64,000 nt of DNA from Gemmatimonadaceae bacterium (GCA_030835125.1 JAUQWM010000013.1:1-64000), one strand, 5' to 3'; shown: positions 52,203-62,045, numbered from the stretch's first letter. Notes: generated by a model not told the origin, from the sequence alone. Translations and numbers: made by a program.

Positions 52203-55200
52203 TCAGCGGGCAACCCGGGCTGAGTCCGCGATGGCGGCCGCGCGTGCGGCGGCGTGCTGCCGCCTCTCCCTGAAACCTGCATCGGACGACTGCCAGCTGC
52301 GGGCCACCCACGTCCAGTGGGCGGCGGCGGAGTCTGGTGCGCCGGCCCGTTCATGTGCCTGGGCAAGCCTCTCGTGCACTTCGGTCAGCGTCAGGTGCAG
52401 GTTCGTGGTTTCGATGAACCACCCCCGGGACGCTGGACGGAGCGTGGCAATCGCGTCACCCGGTCGGTTCTCCTGCAGGTAGAGCCCGGCGAGTTCCATG
52501 TTCGCGCGCCCGAAGTCGATCGTGACGTGCTTCAGGGCGCTCCGGAACGCGTCGATCGCGGCCGTACCATTCCCTCGCATCTCCAGGAGGAGGCCCCGCA
52601 CGAAGTGATGCTGGTCCTGCGGACGGGAGAGGAGCACACGACGCCCGTCCCGCTCCACGGTGTCCGCCAGCGCGGCCAGCCGGCCGGTGTCGCCGGCAGC
52701 ATGGAGGCTTGCCGCCGACATGCTCAACGCGAGGACCCGGAAGGTTGCCTGCACCGATGGCGGTTGACCGGTCGCTGGCCAGCGGCTGATGGAATCGAAC
52801 AGCGCGCTCGCTGCACGCATGCGGCCCATGTCGAACAGGGTCTGCGCCTGCAGCATCGCCGATGGCGGCGCCGCGCCGCCCACCGCGCGATCTCCAGATG
52901 CCGTGCGCAGGTGTCGCGCGACCACCAGCGCATCCTGCAGCCGGCCCTGGTTGCGCAGCACAACGGCACGAAGGAACAGGAGCGGCGTCCCGGTGCGCCC
53001 GCGTGCGCGGCGAATCCAGGTGTCGAGGAGCGTATCGGCCACTGGAAGTTCGCCGGCGCGTATCAGGTGCTTTGCCAGCTCGATCACGGAGTCCTGCGCG
53101 GTGCCGGCCACCGGCGCGCTCCGGAGCAGCATCGCCGCTTCGCTGAACCGCCCCTGCGCGTCGAGCACCTGCACCAGGTTCCCCCGCGCACCGAGCGATG
53201 ACGGTTGCAGCTCGAGCCAGAGACGCGCATAACGCTCCGCCCGGGGCAGCGAGTCCATCAGCACGGCGGCCTCGACCAGCGAGTTGATCGCCACACATCC
53301 TGCGCAGCGATCCGCTCCCAGCCGCATGGACGCGGAGTCCATCTCGAGGACCAAGGAGTATCGGGCAATGGCGGGCTGCAGGTCGCCCTGCATCGCCTGG
53401 TTGATGCCGAGCATCAGGTGGCCGTCGATCTCCCGCGGGTACCTGACCGCCAGCGTTTCCGCCACGGCCATCGCCGCCGGAGAGAGGTGATACGTCTCGT
53501 AGTACGCACGGATCATGAGCCGTTCACGATCGCTGGCTTTCCCGGCCAGACGCTGCGCACGGGCGTAGCGGCCCTCGAATTCGGCGCGATCTGCCGTGGT
53601 GGCGCTCGCGTACCGCCACTGGTAGCCACTGCTCCGGGCGTGGTAGAGCGCCGCCATCGCGAACGTGGAGTCCTCACGCAGCGCCGCGCCGAAGGCCGTA
53701 TCCGCAGCCGCCAGCCTCCCGGCGGAGAAGTGCTGCAGTCCTTCCGTGTAGTGCCGGTACGCGGCCAGGGATCGCGTCGTCACGTCGGCGATGGAGCCGA
53801 CGGGAGCCGCCAGTCCGAGATCCGCGACCACGTGGGACGTGGCGCTATCCGCGAGGCCGTAGAGGTCGGCGCCGAGCGCGCTCTGGGCCCCGAGGATCGT
53901 CCCGCTTGCCACGTCGACCCGCTGCAGGTCCAGGCGGACCTCCCCTGAGGGCAGCGCGTGGATCGCCCCGGTCAGCAGTTGCGTCGCTCCGGCGTTGCGC
54001 GCCGCGCGGAAGGTCGCCTCCTCGGCGGCGACCTCGGACCCCACCTGCGCGACCAGGTCATACATGCGGCCGGCGCTCACCACGCTGAGTCCCTGTGCGC
54101 GGGCGAGGTTCGTCGCCAGCATGTCCACCAGCGGCGCCGCGGACTGGACGTCGGGACCGTCGCGGTAGTCCGCGATCCGGCCGATCGCGAGTACGACGCT
54201 GGCCGCCGAGTCGGCCGGCACGCGGGACGGCCAGGACCACAGCGCCAGCGCCGCGGCACCCACCAACGCGCCGACCGCGCCGGCATTCACCAGCCCCCGA
54301 TGCTGCCGGAGAACCGCCCGCAGTCGATAGGCAGGGGCCCGTCCCCGGGCGCGCACGGGCCGGCCATCCAGGTGGCGCTCGATGTCATCCGCGAGCTGAC
54401 CGGCGTCGGCATACCGCTGGGACGGGTCCTTGCGAAGCGCCGTGAGCACGATGGCATCGAGGTCACCGAGGAGCCTTCGTCTCTCGCCCGGAGCGGTGAC
54501 CACGTCGGACGGCTGTGTCGGATCGTCCTCGAGGATCGCTCGCTCGAGATCATGTGACGAGAGCGCCTGCCGCCGGAACGGTCGCTGACCGGTCAGGAGC
54601 CGGTGGAGAAGGACCCCGAGCGCATGGACGTCGCTCGCCGGCGTCACCGCCTCGCCCCGGATCTGCTCGGGGCTCGCATACTCGGGCGTGAGCAACCGCT
54701 CCCCGGTGCGGGTCAGCTCCGGCGACAGCGACGACGCCGGCTGGAGCAACTTGGCGATCCCGAAATCCAGGAGCTTGGGCTGCCCCTCGGGGGTCACGAG
54801 GATGTTGCCCGGCTTGAGGTCGCGATGGACAACCTGGTTCCGGTGGGCGTGCTGCACGGCACCACAGACGCTGACGAAGATGCGGAGGCGCGCGTCGACG
54901 GGCAGGCCCAGGTCATCGCAGTACCGGTCGATCGGCACGCCCTCCACGTACTGCATCACGAGGTAGAGTCGGCCGTCGGGCGTGACGCCGCCGTCGAGCA
55001 GCGTCGCGATGTGCGGGTGCTCGAGCCGGGCAAGGATCTGGCGTTCATCGACAAAGCGGCGTCGCAACGTCGCGTCGTCGGCGCCGCGGCGCATGACCTT
55101 GACCGCCACCCGGCGATCGAGCTGGCCGTCGTCCCGCTCGGCGAGGAAGACCGCGCCCATGCCTCCCCGCCCGAGCTCGTGCAGGATGCGGTAGGGCCCG

Positions 55201-55466
55201 ACCCGTTCCGGGGCCGGCGGCTCGCTGTCGGAGAACCTCCCGGCGCTGCCAGACAGGAGGGGAGCCGCGAAGACCGCCGCCTGGCCATCGGGGAACAACG
55301 ACGGGTTCTCACAGGCGGCGAGCCACTCCTCCGCGGCCTGCCGCAAGGTCACGTCGTCGCCGCACGCGACCCTGAGAAAGTCCGCGCGCTCGGCGGCGGG
55401 GCGGTCCAGCGCCTGGTCGACCAGCGCCTCGATTGTTGTCCAGCGATCCTGGGGAATATCGGCCAT
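52203..55466 (-). CDS. serine/threonine protein kinase with TPR-like C-terminal region
   Basis: YRILHELGRGGMGAVFLAERDDGQLDRRVAVKVMR, VVHRDLKPGNILVTPEGQPKLLDFGIAKLL. Confidence 0.95.
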   Translation of the reverse strand: MADIPQDRWTTIEALVDQALDRPAAERADFLRVACGDDVTLRQAAEEWLAACENPSLFPDGQAAVFAAPLLSGSAGRFSDSEPPAPERVGPYRILHELGRGGMGAVFLAERDDGQLDRRVAVKVMRRGADDATLRRRFVDERQILARLEHPHIATLLDGGVTPDGRLYLVMQYVEGVPIDRYCDDLGLPVDARLRIFVSVCGAVQHAHRNQVVHRDLKPGNILVTPEGQPKLLDFGIAKLLQPASSLSPELTRTGERLLTPEYASPEQIRGEAVTPASDVHALGVLLHRLLTGQRPFRRQALSSHDLERAILEDDPTQPSDVVTAPGERRRLLGDLDAIVLTALRKDPSQRYADAGQLADDIERHLDGRPVRARGRAPAYRLRAVLRQHRGLVNAGAVGALVGAAALALWSWPSRVPADSAASVVLAIGRIADYRDGPDVQSAAPLVDMLATNLARAQGLSVVSAGRMYDLVAQVGSEVAAEEATFRAARNAGATQLLTGAIHALPSGEVRLDLQRVDVASGTILGAQSALGADLYGLADSATSHVVADLGLAAPVGSIADVTTRSLAAYRHYTEGLQHFSAGRLAAADTAFGAALREDSTFAMAALYHARSSGYQWRYASATTADRAEFEGRYARAQRLAGKASDRERLMIRAYYETYHLSPAAMAVAETLAVRYPREIDGHLMLGINQAMQGDLQPAIARYSLVLEMDSASMRLGADRCAGCVAINSLVEAAVLMDSLPRAERYARLWLELQPSSLGARGNLVQVLDAQGRFSEAAMLLRSAPVAGTAQDSVIELAKHLIRAGELPVADTLLDTWIRRARGRTGTPLLFLRAVVLRNQGRLQDALVVARHLRTASGDRAVGGAAPPSAMLQAQTLFDMGRMRAASALFDSISRWPATGQPPSVQATFRVLALSMSAASLHAAGDTGRLAALADTVERDGRRVLLSRPQDQHHFVRGLLLEMRGNGTAAIDAFRSALKHVTIDFGRANMELAGLYLQENRPGDAIATLRPASRGWFIETTNLHLTLTEVHERLAQAHERAGAPDSAAAHWTWVARSWQSSDAGFRERRQHAAARAAAIADSARVAR

Positions 55467-55497
55467 CAGGTGCCTGACGAGGGAACGCGCGATGCCG

Positions 55498-56088
55498 TCA
55501 GCTGACCTGCATCTCCTGGTGCAGCCATCCGCGCGCCTTGATCCAGTCGCGTCGGACCGTCCGGTCGGTGACCAGGAGCACCTGTGCCGTCTCCTCTTCC
55601 GTCAGGCCACCGAAGAACCTCAGTTCAACGACCTTCGCCAGCCGCGGACTGAACGCGGCCAGGCGGACGAGGGCCGCGTCCAGGGACACGAGGGTATCCG
55701 CGCGCTCAGCAACGGCGATCTGCACCGCGTCCAGGTCGACCTGCTGCAGCTCCCCGCCACGACGGGCCGCCCCGTGCCGGCGCGCGTAGTCGATGAGAAT
55801 CTGCCGCATGGCGCGTGACGCGAGGGACAGGAAGTGGCTGCGGTCCTGCCACTCGACGCGCGCGGCGTCGAACAGCTTGAGGTAGGCCTCGTGTACCAGC
55901 GCCGTCGTCGAGATCGTGCGGCCTTCACCGTCGCGACCGAGGTGGGCGTGGGCGATGCGGTGCAGCCGCTCGTAGACGATGGGGAACAGGGCGTCCAGCG
56001 CCGCAGCACCGCCGTCGCGGGCGTCCAGCAGGCGCTGGGTCAGCCCGGCCTGATCGTCGGCCGAGGGAGCGATGTCCGGATCCGGCAT
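55498..56088 (-). CDS. ECF-like RNA polymerase sigma factor
   Basis: LVHEAYLKLFDAARVEWQDRSHFLSLASRAMRQILIDYARRHGAARRGG; VELRFFGGLTEEETAQVLLVTDRTVRRDW. Confidence 0.92.
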   Translation of the reverse strand: MPDPDIAPSADDQAGLTQRLLDARDGGAAALDALFPIVYERLHRIAHAHLGRDGEGRTISTTALVHEAYLKLFDAARVEWQDRSHFLSLASRAMRQILIDYARRHGAARRGGELQQVDLDAVQIAVAERADTLVSLDAALVRLAAFSPRLAKVVELRFFGGLTEEETAQVLLVTDRTVRRDWIKARGWLHQEMQVS

Positions 56089-56179
56089 CGAATCACGTTC
56101 CTGGTTGTGGAGCGGGCACCGAGGCCCGGCCAATGTAGCTCGATTCTTCGTGCCGCCACAACCAATACAGGAGCGAACC

Positions 56180-56917
56180 ATGACGCAGGCAACGCAGTAC
56201 CTCGCACCGGGGAGCGACCGCACGGGTCACCTCCGCACCGCCATCGCCGCCGCGATCGTCGGCCTGTCGCTGGCAACCACGCAGGCCGCGCAGGCGCAGT
56301 CCGTGCTGGGCGTGCCCTTCGTGGGCAGGAACCACCTCAGCATCTCCGTCACGGAACTGAGTCATGATGGCATCAGCGTGGAACGGGACGCCGTGTTCGG
56401 CGGCGTCTATGGCCGGCGGCTCAATGCCGACGCGGCGATCGTCGAGGTCAGCGTGCTCGGCCGCGCCGCGGCCCGGGCCAACAGCGGGGCCGACGACGGC
56501 ATCGTCGATGCGGGCCTCACGGTGGCCGCAACGCACCGCGTGGGCGCGATCAACGGGCTGTCGATCACCGGTGCCGCGGGCCTGGGCGCCATGGTCTGGG
56601 GTCAGGACGCGCCGGGCGCGGCAAGCGATCGCGGACGGGTGATCGCGTCGGCTCCGCTTACCGCGGGGATGTCCTATGACATTCGCCTCGGACGCGCCAC
56701 GCTCGCGCCCTTCTTCGCGGTGACCAGCGCGTACTCCAGGGAGCGGGACTACCTGGACGGTGACCGCATGGGCGGCGACAGCGGCTGGCGGGTCGGGAAC
56801 TCGGTCGGGGTCTCCCTGCGGTTTCAGGAGGCGGTGCTGTCGGTTCGCGAGATCAACCGCGAGCGCGGACTGCCGACCCGGAGCCGTGTGGCCTTCTCGG
56901 CGGGCATGTCCTGGTAA
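56180..56917 (+). CDS. secreted/outer-membrane hypothetical protein
   Basis: Signal peptide TAIAAAIVGLSLATTQAAQAQ; terminal GMSW aromatic residue as in outer-membrane barrels. Confidence 0.6.
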   Translation: MTQATQYLAPGSDRTGHLRTAIAAAIVGLSLATTQAAQAQSVLGVPFVGRNHLSISVTELSHDGISVERDAVFGGVYGRRLNADAAIVEVSVLGRAAARANSGADDGIVDAGLTVAATHRVGAINGLSITGAAGLGAMVWGQDAPGAASDRGRVIASAPLTAGMSYDIRLGRATLAPFFAVTSAYSRERDYLDGDRMGGDSGWRVGNSVGVSLRFQEAVLSVREINRERGLPTRSRVAFSAGMSW

Positions 56918-56943
56918 CCCGTGGGTTGCCTGCGGCCCTGGTG

Positions 56944-56988
56944 GGGATGCGTCGCCATTGAAGGCGGCGCATCCCTGCTTTCGTTTTC
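56944..56988 (+). terminator. Rho-independent terminator
   Basis: GGGATGCGTCGCC-ATTGAA-GGCGGCGCATCCC stem (12 Watson-Crick + 1 GU) followed by TGCTTTCGTTTTC. Confidence 0.85.
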
Positions 56989-57019
56989 AGCGTCCTCGCC
57001 CTGCGTGAATCCCCGTCGG

Positions 57020-57466
57020 TCAGGCCGCTACCGGCGTTTCAATGAGGACGCGGACCGCGGTCTCCTGCTCCAGGGTGTTGTGTGCCGGGCAACTCCGCGC
57101 GACCCGCTCGAGCATCTCGGCGTACACCGGTGGGAGCTCCTTCGGGAGGACGACCCGCACCACGAACTCTCCCACGCGATTGGGATTCCGGGCGCCGTGC
57201 TGCTCCACCTCGACCCGCATCCCCTCGTACGGCAGGCTGCGCGCGTGGCAGAACTGCTGCACATAGAGCGCGATGCACGTGCCAAGCGACACCCCCAGCA
57301 TCTCGATCGGCATCGGGGCCGAGTCCAGTCCCCCGGCACTGAGTGGCTGGTCGACCACCACCCGGTGCGATCGCACCTGGGCCGAGAACCGCAGTCCACC
57401 ATCGTGGGTCACGATGATGGGTTCGTGATGCCCCTGAGCCGACATGCCGCCATCCTCCCTTGGCAA
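57020..57466 (-). CDS. OsmC family protein
   Basis: HEPIIVTHDGGLRFSAQVRSHRVVVDQPLSAGGLDSAPMPIEMLGVSLGTCIALYVQQFCHARSL. Confidence 0.85.
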   Translation of the reverse strand: MPREDGGMSAQGHHEPIIVTHDGGLRFSAQVRSHRVVVDQPLSAGGLDSAPMPIEMLGVSLGTCIALYVQQFCHARSLPYEGMRVEVEQHGARNPNRVGEFVVRVVLPKELPPVYAEMLERVARSCPAHNTLEQETAVRVLIETPVAA

Positions 57467-57631
57467 CGGCGCTGTGACACGCCACCGCCCACGAAGCCAG
57501 TCCTGCCAACCATGCGTTGACGGAACCTGACCCCATGCAGCCGCGCCTTGAGTCGGGCGAGGACCGGGGCTGATGTCAGGGGCTCCCGGACGAAGCGACA
57601 GGAATGGACTGGCCGGTCCCCGCCGGCGCGG

Positions 57632-58045
57632 TCAGGAACTGGCTGGCGCGGGTGCGTCCTGCCCGAACCCGAGTACGTGGCCGTCCCGGTCGCGGACCGC
57701 GAACTCCAGGGTGCCATACGGCTGCCGGGTGACGGGATACACGAACACTGCTCCCCGTGACGACAATTCATCCGCGAGCCTCGTGGCATCCGACACCCAG
57801 AAGAACGCATCCCACGTTCCGCCCTGCGCCTCCATTGGCCGGATGCGAGCCGGATCCAGCACCCGACGGAGCATCAGCGCGCAGCCATCCCGGCTGACGA
57901 TGGCGAACTCGGGGGGGTGGCCCGCCATGTACTCGACCGCAAACCCTAACGTGTCACGATAGTAGACCGTCGTCGCGGCAACGTCGGCCACTGGGAAGTA
58001 CGGTGCTCCGCGGAGGAACAGGGAAGGCATCTGACGCTCCATCAC
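57632..58045 (-). CDS. glyoxalase/bleomycin-resistance superfamily protein
   Basis: APYFPVADVAATTVYYRDTLGFAVEYMAGHPPEFAIVSRDGCALML...EFAVRDRDGHVLGFGQD. Confidence 0.88.
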   Translation of the reverse strand: MMERQMPSLFLRGAPYFPVADVAATTVYYRDTLGFAVEYMAGHPPEFAIVSRDGCALMLRRVLDPARIRPMEAQGGTWDAFFWVSDATRLADELSSRGAVFVYPVTRQPYGTLEFAVRDRDGHVLGFGQDAPAPASS

Positions 58046-58204
58046 TCGTGTGCCCGCAGGTCGGTTGGAGGGGCCACCGGCGCCACCGTTCCCGGATCAA
58101 GGCCCGCGCGTTCCGTCGCGGGAGACTCCTGACGCAACGCGTGGCGCAAGTCCGACAGGCGTGACGTGCCAGGGCGGCCATGGTTGCGTTTGAGGGAGCC
58201 ATCC

Positions 58205-58870
58205 ATGTCGCTGCCGTTCACGGTCGAGCAGTTCCTCGAGACATTTCGCGCGTACCACTCCGCAATTGGCGTGGCGCCACTGGTTTTGACCCTGCTGGCG
58301 GTCACCCTGGTTGCCGTCGCTCACAAGGCCGGGTCCTGGCGACACCGCGTCATCTCCATGCTGCTGGCCGTCCTATGGCTGTGGTCCGGGATCGTCTACC
58401 TTGGCGTCTTCTTCGCCCGGATCAACCCCGTCGCGAGGGCCTTCGCGATCGCGTTCATCGCACAGGCCATGCTCCTCACGGTGGCCGGATGGCGGGGCCG
58501 GCTGCACGTCTCGCCACGAGACAGCGGCGCCAGGGTCGCTGGATGGGTCCTGATCGCGTATGCGCTTGTTGTGTACCCCCTCCTTGGCTGGATCCAGGGA
58601 CACGGCTACCCGGGTGGGCCGTCCTTCGGCGCTCCGTGTCCGATCACCATCTTCACGTTCGCCATCCTGCTGTGGTCGCCGAACCGATTTCCCCTGGTGC
58701 TGCTCGGCATTCCGGTCCTGTGGGCAGTCACCGCCACCGGCGCGACGCTGCAACTCGCTATGCGCGAGGACCTGGCCCTGCCCGTCAGTGCCTTGTTGGT
58801 GGTGTTCGTGGTGCTGCGCCGCCGATGGGCGTCGGGGAAGCGCTACCGCGCCGTCCTCGCCAGGCCGTAA
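58205..58870 (+). CDS. DUF6064-like membrane protein
   Basis: MSLPFTVEQFLETFRAYHSAIGVAPLVLTLLAVTLVAVA..., multiple TM helices. Confidence 0.7.
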   Translation: MSLPFTVEQFLETFRAYHSAIGVAPLVLTLLAVTLVAVAHKAGSWRHRVISMLLAVLWLWSGIVYLGVFFARINPVARAFAIAFIAQAMLLTVAGWRGRLHVSPRDSGARVAGWVLIAYALVVYPLLGWIQGHGYPGGPSFGAPCPITIFTFAILLWSPNRFPLVLLGIPVLWAVTATGATLQLAMREDLALPVSALLVVFVVLRRRWASGKRYRAVLARP

Positions 58871-60075
58871 AGCCTGACGTGCTCGACATCGTCGGCATCC
58901 CGCCACAGTCCCAGCACATAGTCGCGACCGATGTCCATCGGCCGGAATCGCGCCGGCATCGTGACGATGCCTAACCAGCGCCCCGACGGGTCGAACACCC
59001 GCCACGTCGTCGGCGTCGACAGCACCCGCGAGAAGCCCTGGCCCAGGAACCACTCCAGGGTGGCGTCGCTCACCCACAGGTGCCGCTCGCTGTCCACGAG
59101 CATCGACTGGTAGGCGGGCAGGCTCCGGGCGAAGGACACTTCCTCCATCATCTTCCGGCGCTGGGCGAGCAGGCGCGGGTCCACGGCCCCGCCTCCCTCC
59201 GCGCCCAGGTTGATGATGAAGTCCCGGTACCGGTCCCGGTCGGCGTCGCGCACCGGCTGCGGGGTCCAGGCGGCGCGGATGATGCGCTCGAGGCTGCCGT
59301 CGGGACGGTGGCGGCGAACCTCGTACCGGTCGGCGTACGCCACGTAGTATCCCGTGCGGTCACCGACGACAAAGCCGAACGGGGAGAACGTTACGGCCTG
59401 CGCGAAGGGAAGCGCGGGCGTCTTCGTGAACTCCATCGCCGGGTGGCGCCCAACGATCCGGCCGGCGGTGTCGTTCGGACTGATCACCACCACCGCCAGG
59501 GAATCCACCCAGCGGCCATCGGGGTGATTCGTACCCTGCGGCCACGACGTGCGAACGAACGAGCCGTCGTCGAGGAACTCGAATCCCGACATCACGAGAC
59601 CATTCCAGTGCGACGAGGCCCGGGCGCCACGCGCGAACTTGCCGTCCGCCGAGTAGAACTCGACCTCCTCGCGCGAATCGATGACGGCCAGCGTGTCGCC
59701 CGGCCGCCTGACGAGTCCCATCACCTGGCGGAACTCGCCGGGTCCCTGCCCTCGCCGGCCGATCGCCCGCACGAATCGCCCGCGTGCGTCGTACATCCGG
59801 ATGTTGCCCGTTCCCATGTTGGCGACGGCGATGCGGCCGTCGCTGAGTCGTGCGGCCCCCATGACCGTCGCCAGTTCGTAGAGCGAGTCCTCGCCGGAGC
59901 CGATGTCGATCGACGGCTGCGCCGCGAGCCTCCAGGCCTGTGCGACGCTCCATGCCGGGCGCGCGTTCTCGACGATCCGAACACCCGCGCTGTCGCGCGT
60001 GACCTGCTGCGCATTCACGCTGGGGGCCACGGTCGCGATGACGATCAGGCCCAGGATCCACCGACTCGTCGACAT
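58843..60075 (-). CDS. secreted 6-bladed beta-propeller protein
   Basis: Signal peptide; LSDGRIAVANMGTGNIRMYDARGRFVRAIGRRGQGPGEFRQVMGL. Confidence 0.85.
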   Translation of the reverse strand: MSTSRWILGLIVIATVAPSVNAQQVTRDSAGVRIVENARPAWSVAQAWRLAAQPSIDIGSGEDSLYELATVMGAARLSDGRIAVANMGTGNIRMYDARGRFVRAIGRRGQGPGEFRQVMGLVRRPGDTLAVIDSREEVEFYSADGKFARGARASSHWNGLVMSGFEFLDDGSFVRTSWPQGTNHPDGRWVDSLAVVVISPNDTAGRIVGRHPAMEFTKTPALPFAQAVTFSPFGFVVGDRTGYYVAYADRYEVRRHRPDGSLERIIRAAWTPQPVRDADRDRYRDFIINLGAEGGGAVDPRLLAQRRKMMEEVSFARSLPAYQSMLVDSERHLWVSDATLEWFLGQGFSRVLSTPTTWRVFDPSGRWLGIVTMPARFRPMDIGRDYVLGLWRDADDVEHVRLYGLARTAR

Positions 60076-60267
60076 GGCTCCCCCCGGTGCTGGTACTCCG
60101 TCGATTGAAGGGCTGGTGCGCGTCCAAGGGTACTGCTTCCGGATCAGGAGGCAAGCCTGAACGTCAAGGCTGTTTGTCCGGCTCGCCTCGCGTCTCGAGT
60201 GCCGCGACGGCTCAGCGGGTGGAGGACCCGGTCGATCGAAGCACGCCCATCCTCGGCGGGATCCGGG

Positions 60268-61242
60268 TCAGCTGCCCGGCGGCACCCACGCGACCCCCCC
60301 TATTCCCAGCTCCTTCCTTCGCAGCAACCGCGGCGCACGGTCCGGCCCGAGTACCGCGGATGCCGTCGCGAGCGCGTCCGCGAGCGCACCGTCCGTGGCG
60401 ATCACCGTGACCGAATGCCGACCCGTGACCCCCCTCCCCGTGCGCGGATCCACCACGTGCGAGTAGCGCACCCCATCGATCTCCACGAATTGCTCCGAGC
60501 TGCCCGACGTGGCCACGGCCACGTCAACAAGCGCCTGTGACAACGCCCGCGTCGCCGAATCCGCGCCCGTGATTTCCACGCTCCATCCCGCGCGGCCCGG
60601 CGGGGCTGCGCCCACCACCAGGTCTCCCCCGGCCTCGATCATCGCCGACGTCAGGCCCCGCGATCGCAGGACGGCCAGCGCCTGCGACAGGATGTAACCT
60701 TTCGCGATCCCGCCCAGGTCGAGTTGCATGCTGTCCGCCCACAACCGGACCGCCGAGCGCGTCGTGTCCACCTCGAGCAGACGCCAACCCGTCCGCGATC
60801 GCGCCCTCGACAGCGCGGCCGCGTCAGGCAGGCGACCGATCCGCCGCGAACCGCGCCATAACGTCACCAGCGGGCCGACGGTAACGTCGAATGCGCCGCC
60901 GCTCAGCCTCGAGACTTCCTGCCCCTTCGCCAGTACCTCCAGCAACTCGCGGCTCACCGGCTGCCACTCCCGCGGTCGTGCCGAAAGGCTCCGCACCTCG
61001 CTCCGCGGCCGGTAATCGCTCATCTTGTCCTCGAGCGCCGCGATGCGCGAATACGCTTCCCTGGCGGCTTCGCGAGCCTCGCCTTCACTCGAACTGTACA
61101 GGACGATCCTGACCCGAACCCCCATATGCACCGCGGTGAACTCGTGACGGTCCTGTGCGCCGGCACCGGCTGTGGCCCCGAGCACCAGCGTCAGGACAGC
61201 GAGCCCCGCACGCAGGACGCGGTGTCGTGATCCGGGCCTCAT
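60268..61242 (-). CDS. FAD:protein FMN transferase (ApbE family)
   Basis: HMGVRVRIVLYSSSEGEAREAAREAYSRIAALEDKMSDYRPRSEV, LDLGGIAKGYILSQAL, YSHVVDPRTGRGVTGRHSVTVIATDGALADALATA. Confidence 0.93.
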   Translation of the reverse strand: MRPGSRHRVLRAGLAVLTLVLGATAGAGAQDRHEFTAVHMGVRVRIVLYSSSEGEAREAAREAYSRIAALEDKMSDYRPRSEVRSLSARPREWQPVSRELLEVLAKGQEVSRLSGGAFDVTVGPLVTLWRGSRRIGRLPDAAALSRARSRTGWRLLEVDTTRSAVRLWADSMQLDLGGIAKGYILSQALAVLRSRGLTSAMIEAGGDLVVGAAPPGRAGWSVEITGADSATRALSQALVDVAVATSGSSEQFVEIDGVRYSHVVDPRTGRGVTGRHSVTVIATDGALADALATASAVLGPDRAPRLLRRKELGIGGVAWVPPGS

Positions 61243-61952
61243 TCCTGTTCCTGCTGGCGGCCTTCGCCCGTCCAGCCCGCGGCCAGGAGGCGTACACCGA
61301 TTCCGTTCCCGGCACCCTGGTTCGCTTCGAGATGGTGAAGGTCCAGGGAGTGAGCCTCTGGGTCGGCCGGACCGAGGTCACCTGGGACCTTTACGACGCG
61401 TTCGCGCTCTCGCGACCAGACTCCAGCGAGCGCCGCACCGCCGCCGATGCGGTCGCGCGGCCCACCCGTCCCTACGGGGCTCCCGACTACGGTTGGGGAC
61501 ATGCCGGCTTCCCCGTCATCAGCGTGGCGCACACGGCCGCGGAGGCCTTCTGCGAGTGGTTGTCAGCACGCACCGGAAAGAAGTATCGTCTCCCAACGGA
61601 GGCGGAATGGGAACAGGTGGCACAGGCGGCGGCCACGGGCAAGTCCCCCGCGGACCTCGCGTGGCACGCCGCGAATGCCGGTGGCACGACCCATCCCGTC
61701 GGTCGAAAGGAAGCCGACGCGGTCGGCCTCTACGACCTCTTCGGCAATGCCGCCGAGTGGGTGACGGTGGCCTCGGGCCGGCCCGTCGTGAGAGGGGGTT
61801 CGTTTCGTGATGCAGCAGCGAGCATCGGCCCGTCCGCCCGCGCCGTGAGGCAGGATGAGTGGAATGAACGCGATCCGCAGATCCCCCAGAGCAGGTGGTG
61901 GATGTCGGACGCACCGTTTGTCGGTTTCCGTATCGTGCGGGAACCAGGGTAG
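61227..61952 (+). CDS. formylglycine-generating enzyme (SUMF1/FGE) domain protein
   Basis: VGRTEVTWDLYDAF, YGWGHAGFPVISVAHTAAEAFCEWLSARTGKKYRLPTEAEWEQVAQ, NAAEWVTVASGRPVVRGGSFRDAA. Confidence 0.9.
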   Translation: MIRASFLFLLAAFARPARGQEAYTDSVPGTLVRFEMVKVQGVSLWVGRTEVTWDLYDAFALSRPDSSERRTAADAVARPTRPYGAPDYGWGHAGFPVISVAHTAAEAFCEWLSARTGKKYRLPTEAEWEQVAQAAATGKSPADLAWHAANAGGTTHPVGRKEADAVGLYDLFGNAAEWVTVASGRPVVRGGSFRDAAASIGPSARAVRQDEWNERDPQIPQSRWWMSDAPFVGFRIVREPG

Positions 61953-61960
61953 TCCTCGGG

Positions 61961-62038
61961 ATTCGTGACTCGTGAATCGTGACTCGGCATCCCGGTACTG
62001 CAGTACTCTTCTGACCTCCGACCTCTGACCTCGGACCT
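61961..62038. repeat. two heptad blocks (ATTCGTG/ACTCGTG/AATCGTG/ACTCGGC and CTGACCT/CCGACCT/CTGACCT/CGGACCT) around palindrome GTACTGCAGTAC (61995-62006)
   Basis: Direct reading in exact 7-bp phase. Confidence 0.85.
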
Positions 62039-62045
62039 CAAGCAA

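Noticed and set aside
57520-57541. GACGGAACCTGACCCCATGC considered as a half copy of the 572-598 palindrome
   Set aside because: Only one arm partially matches; too short to support.
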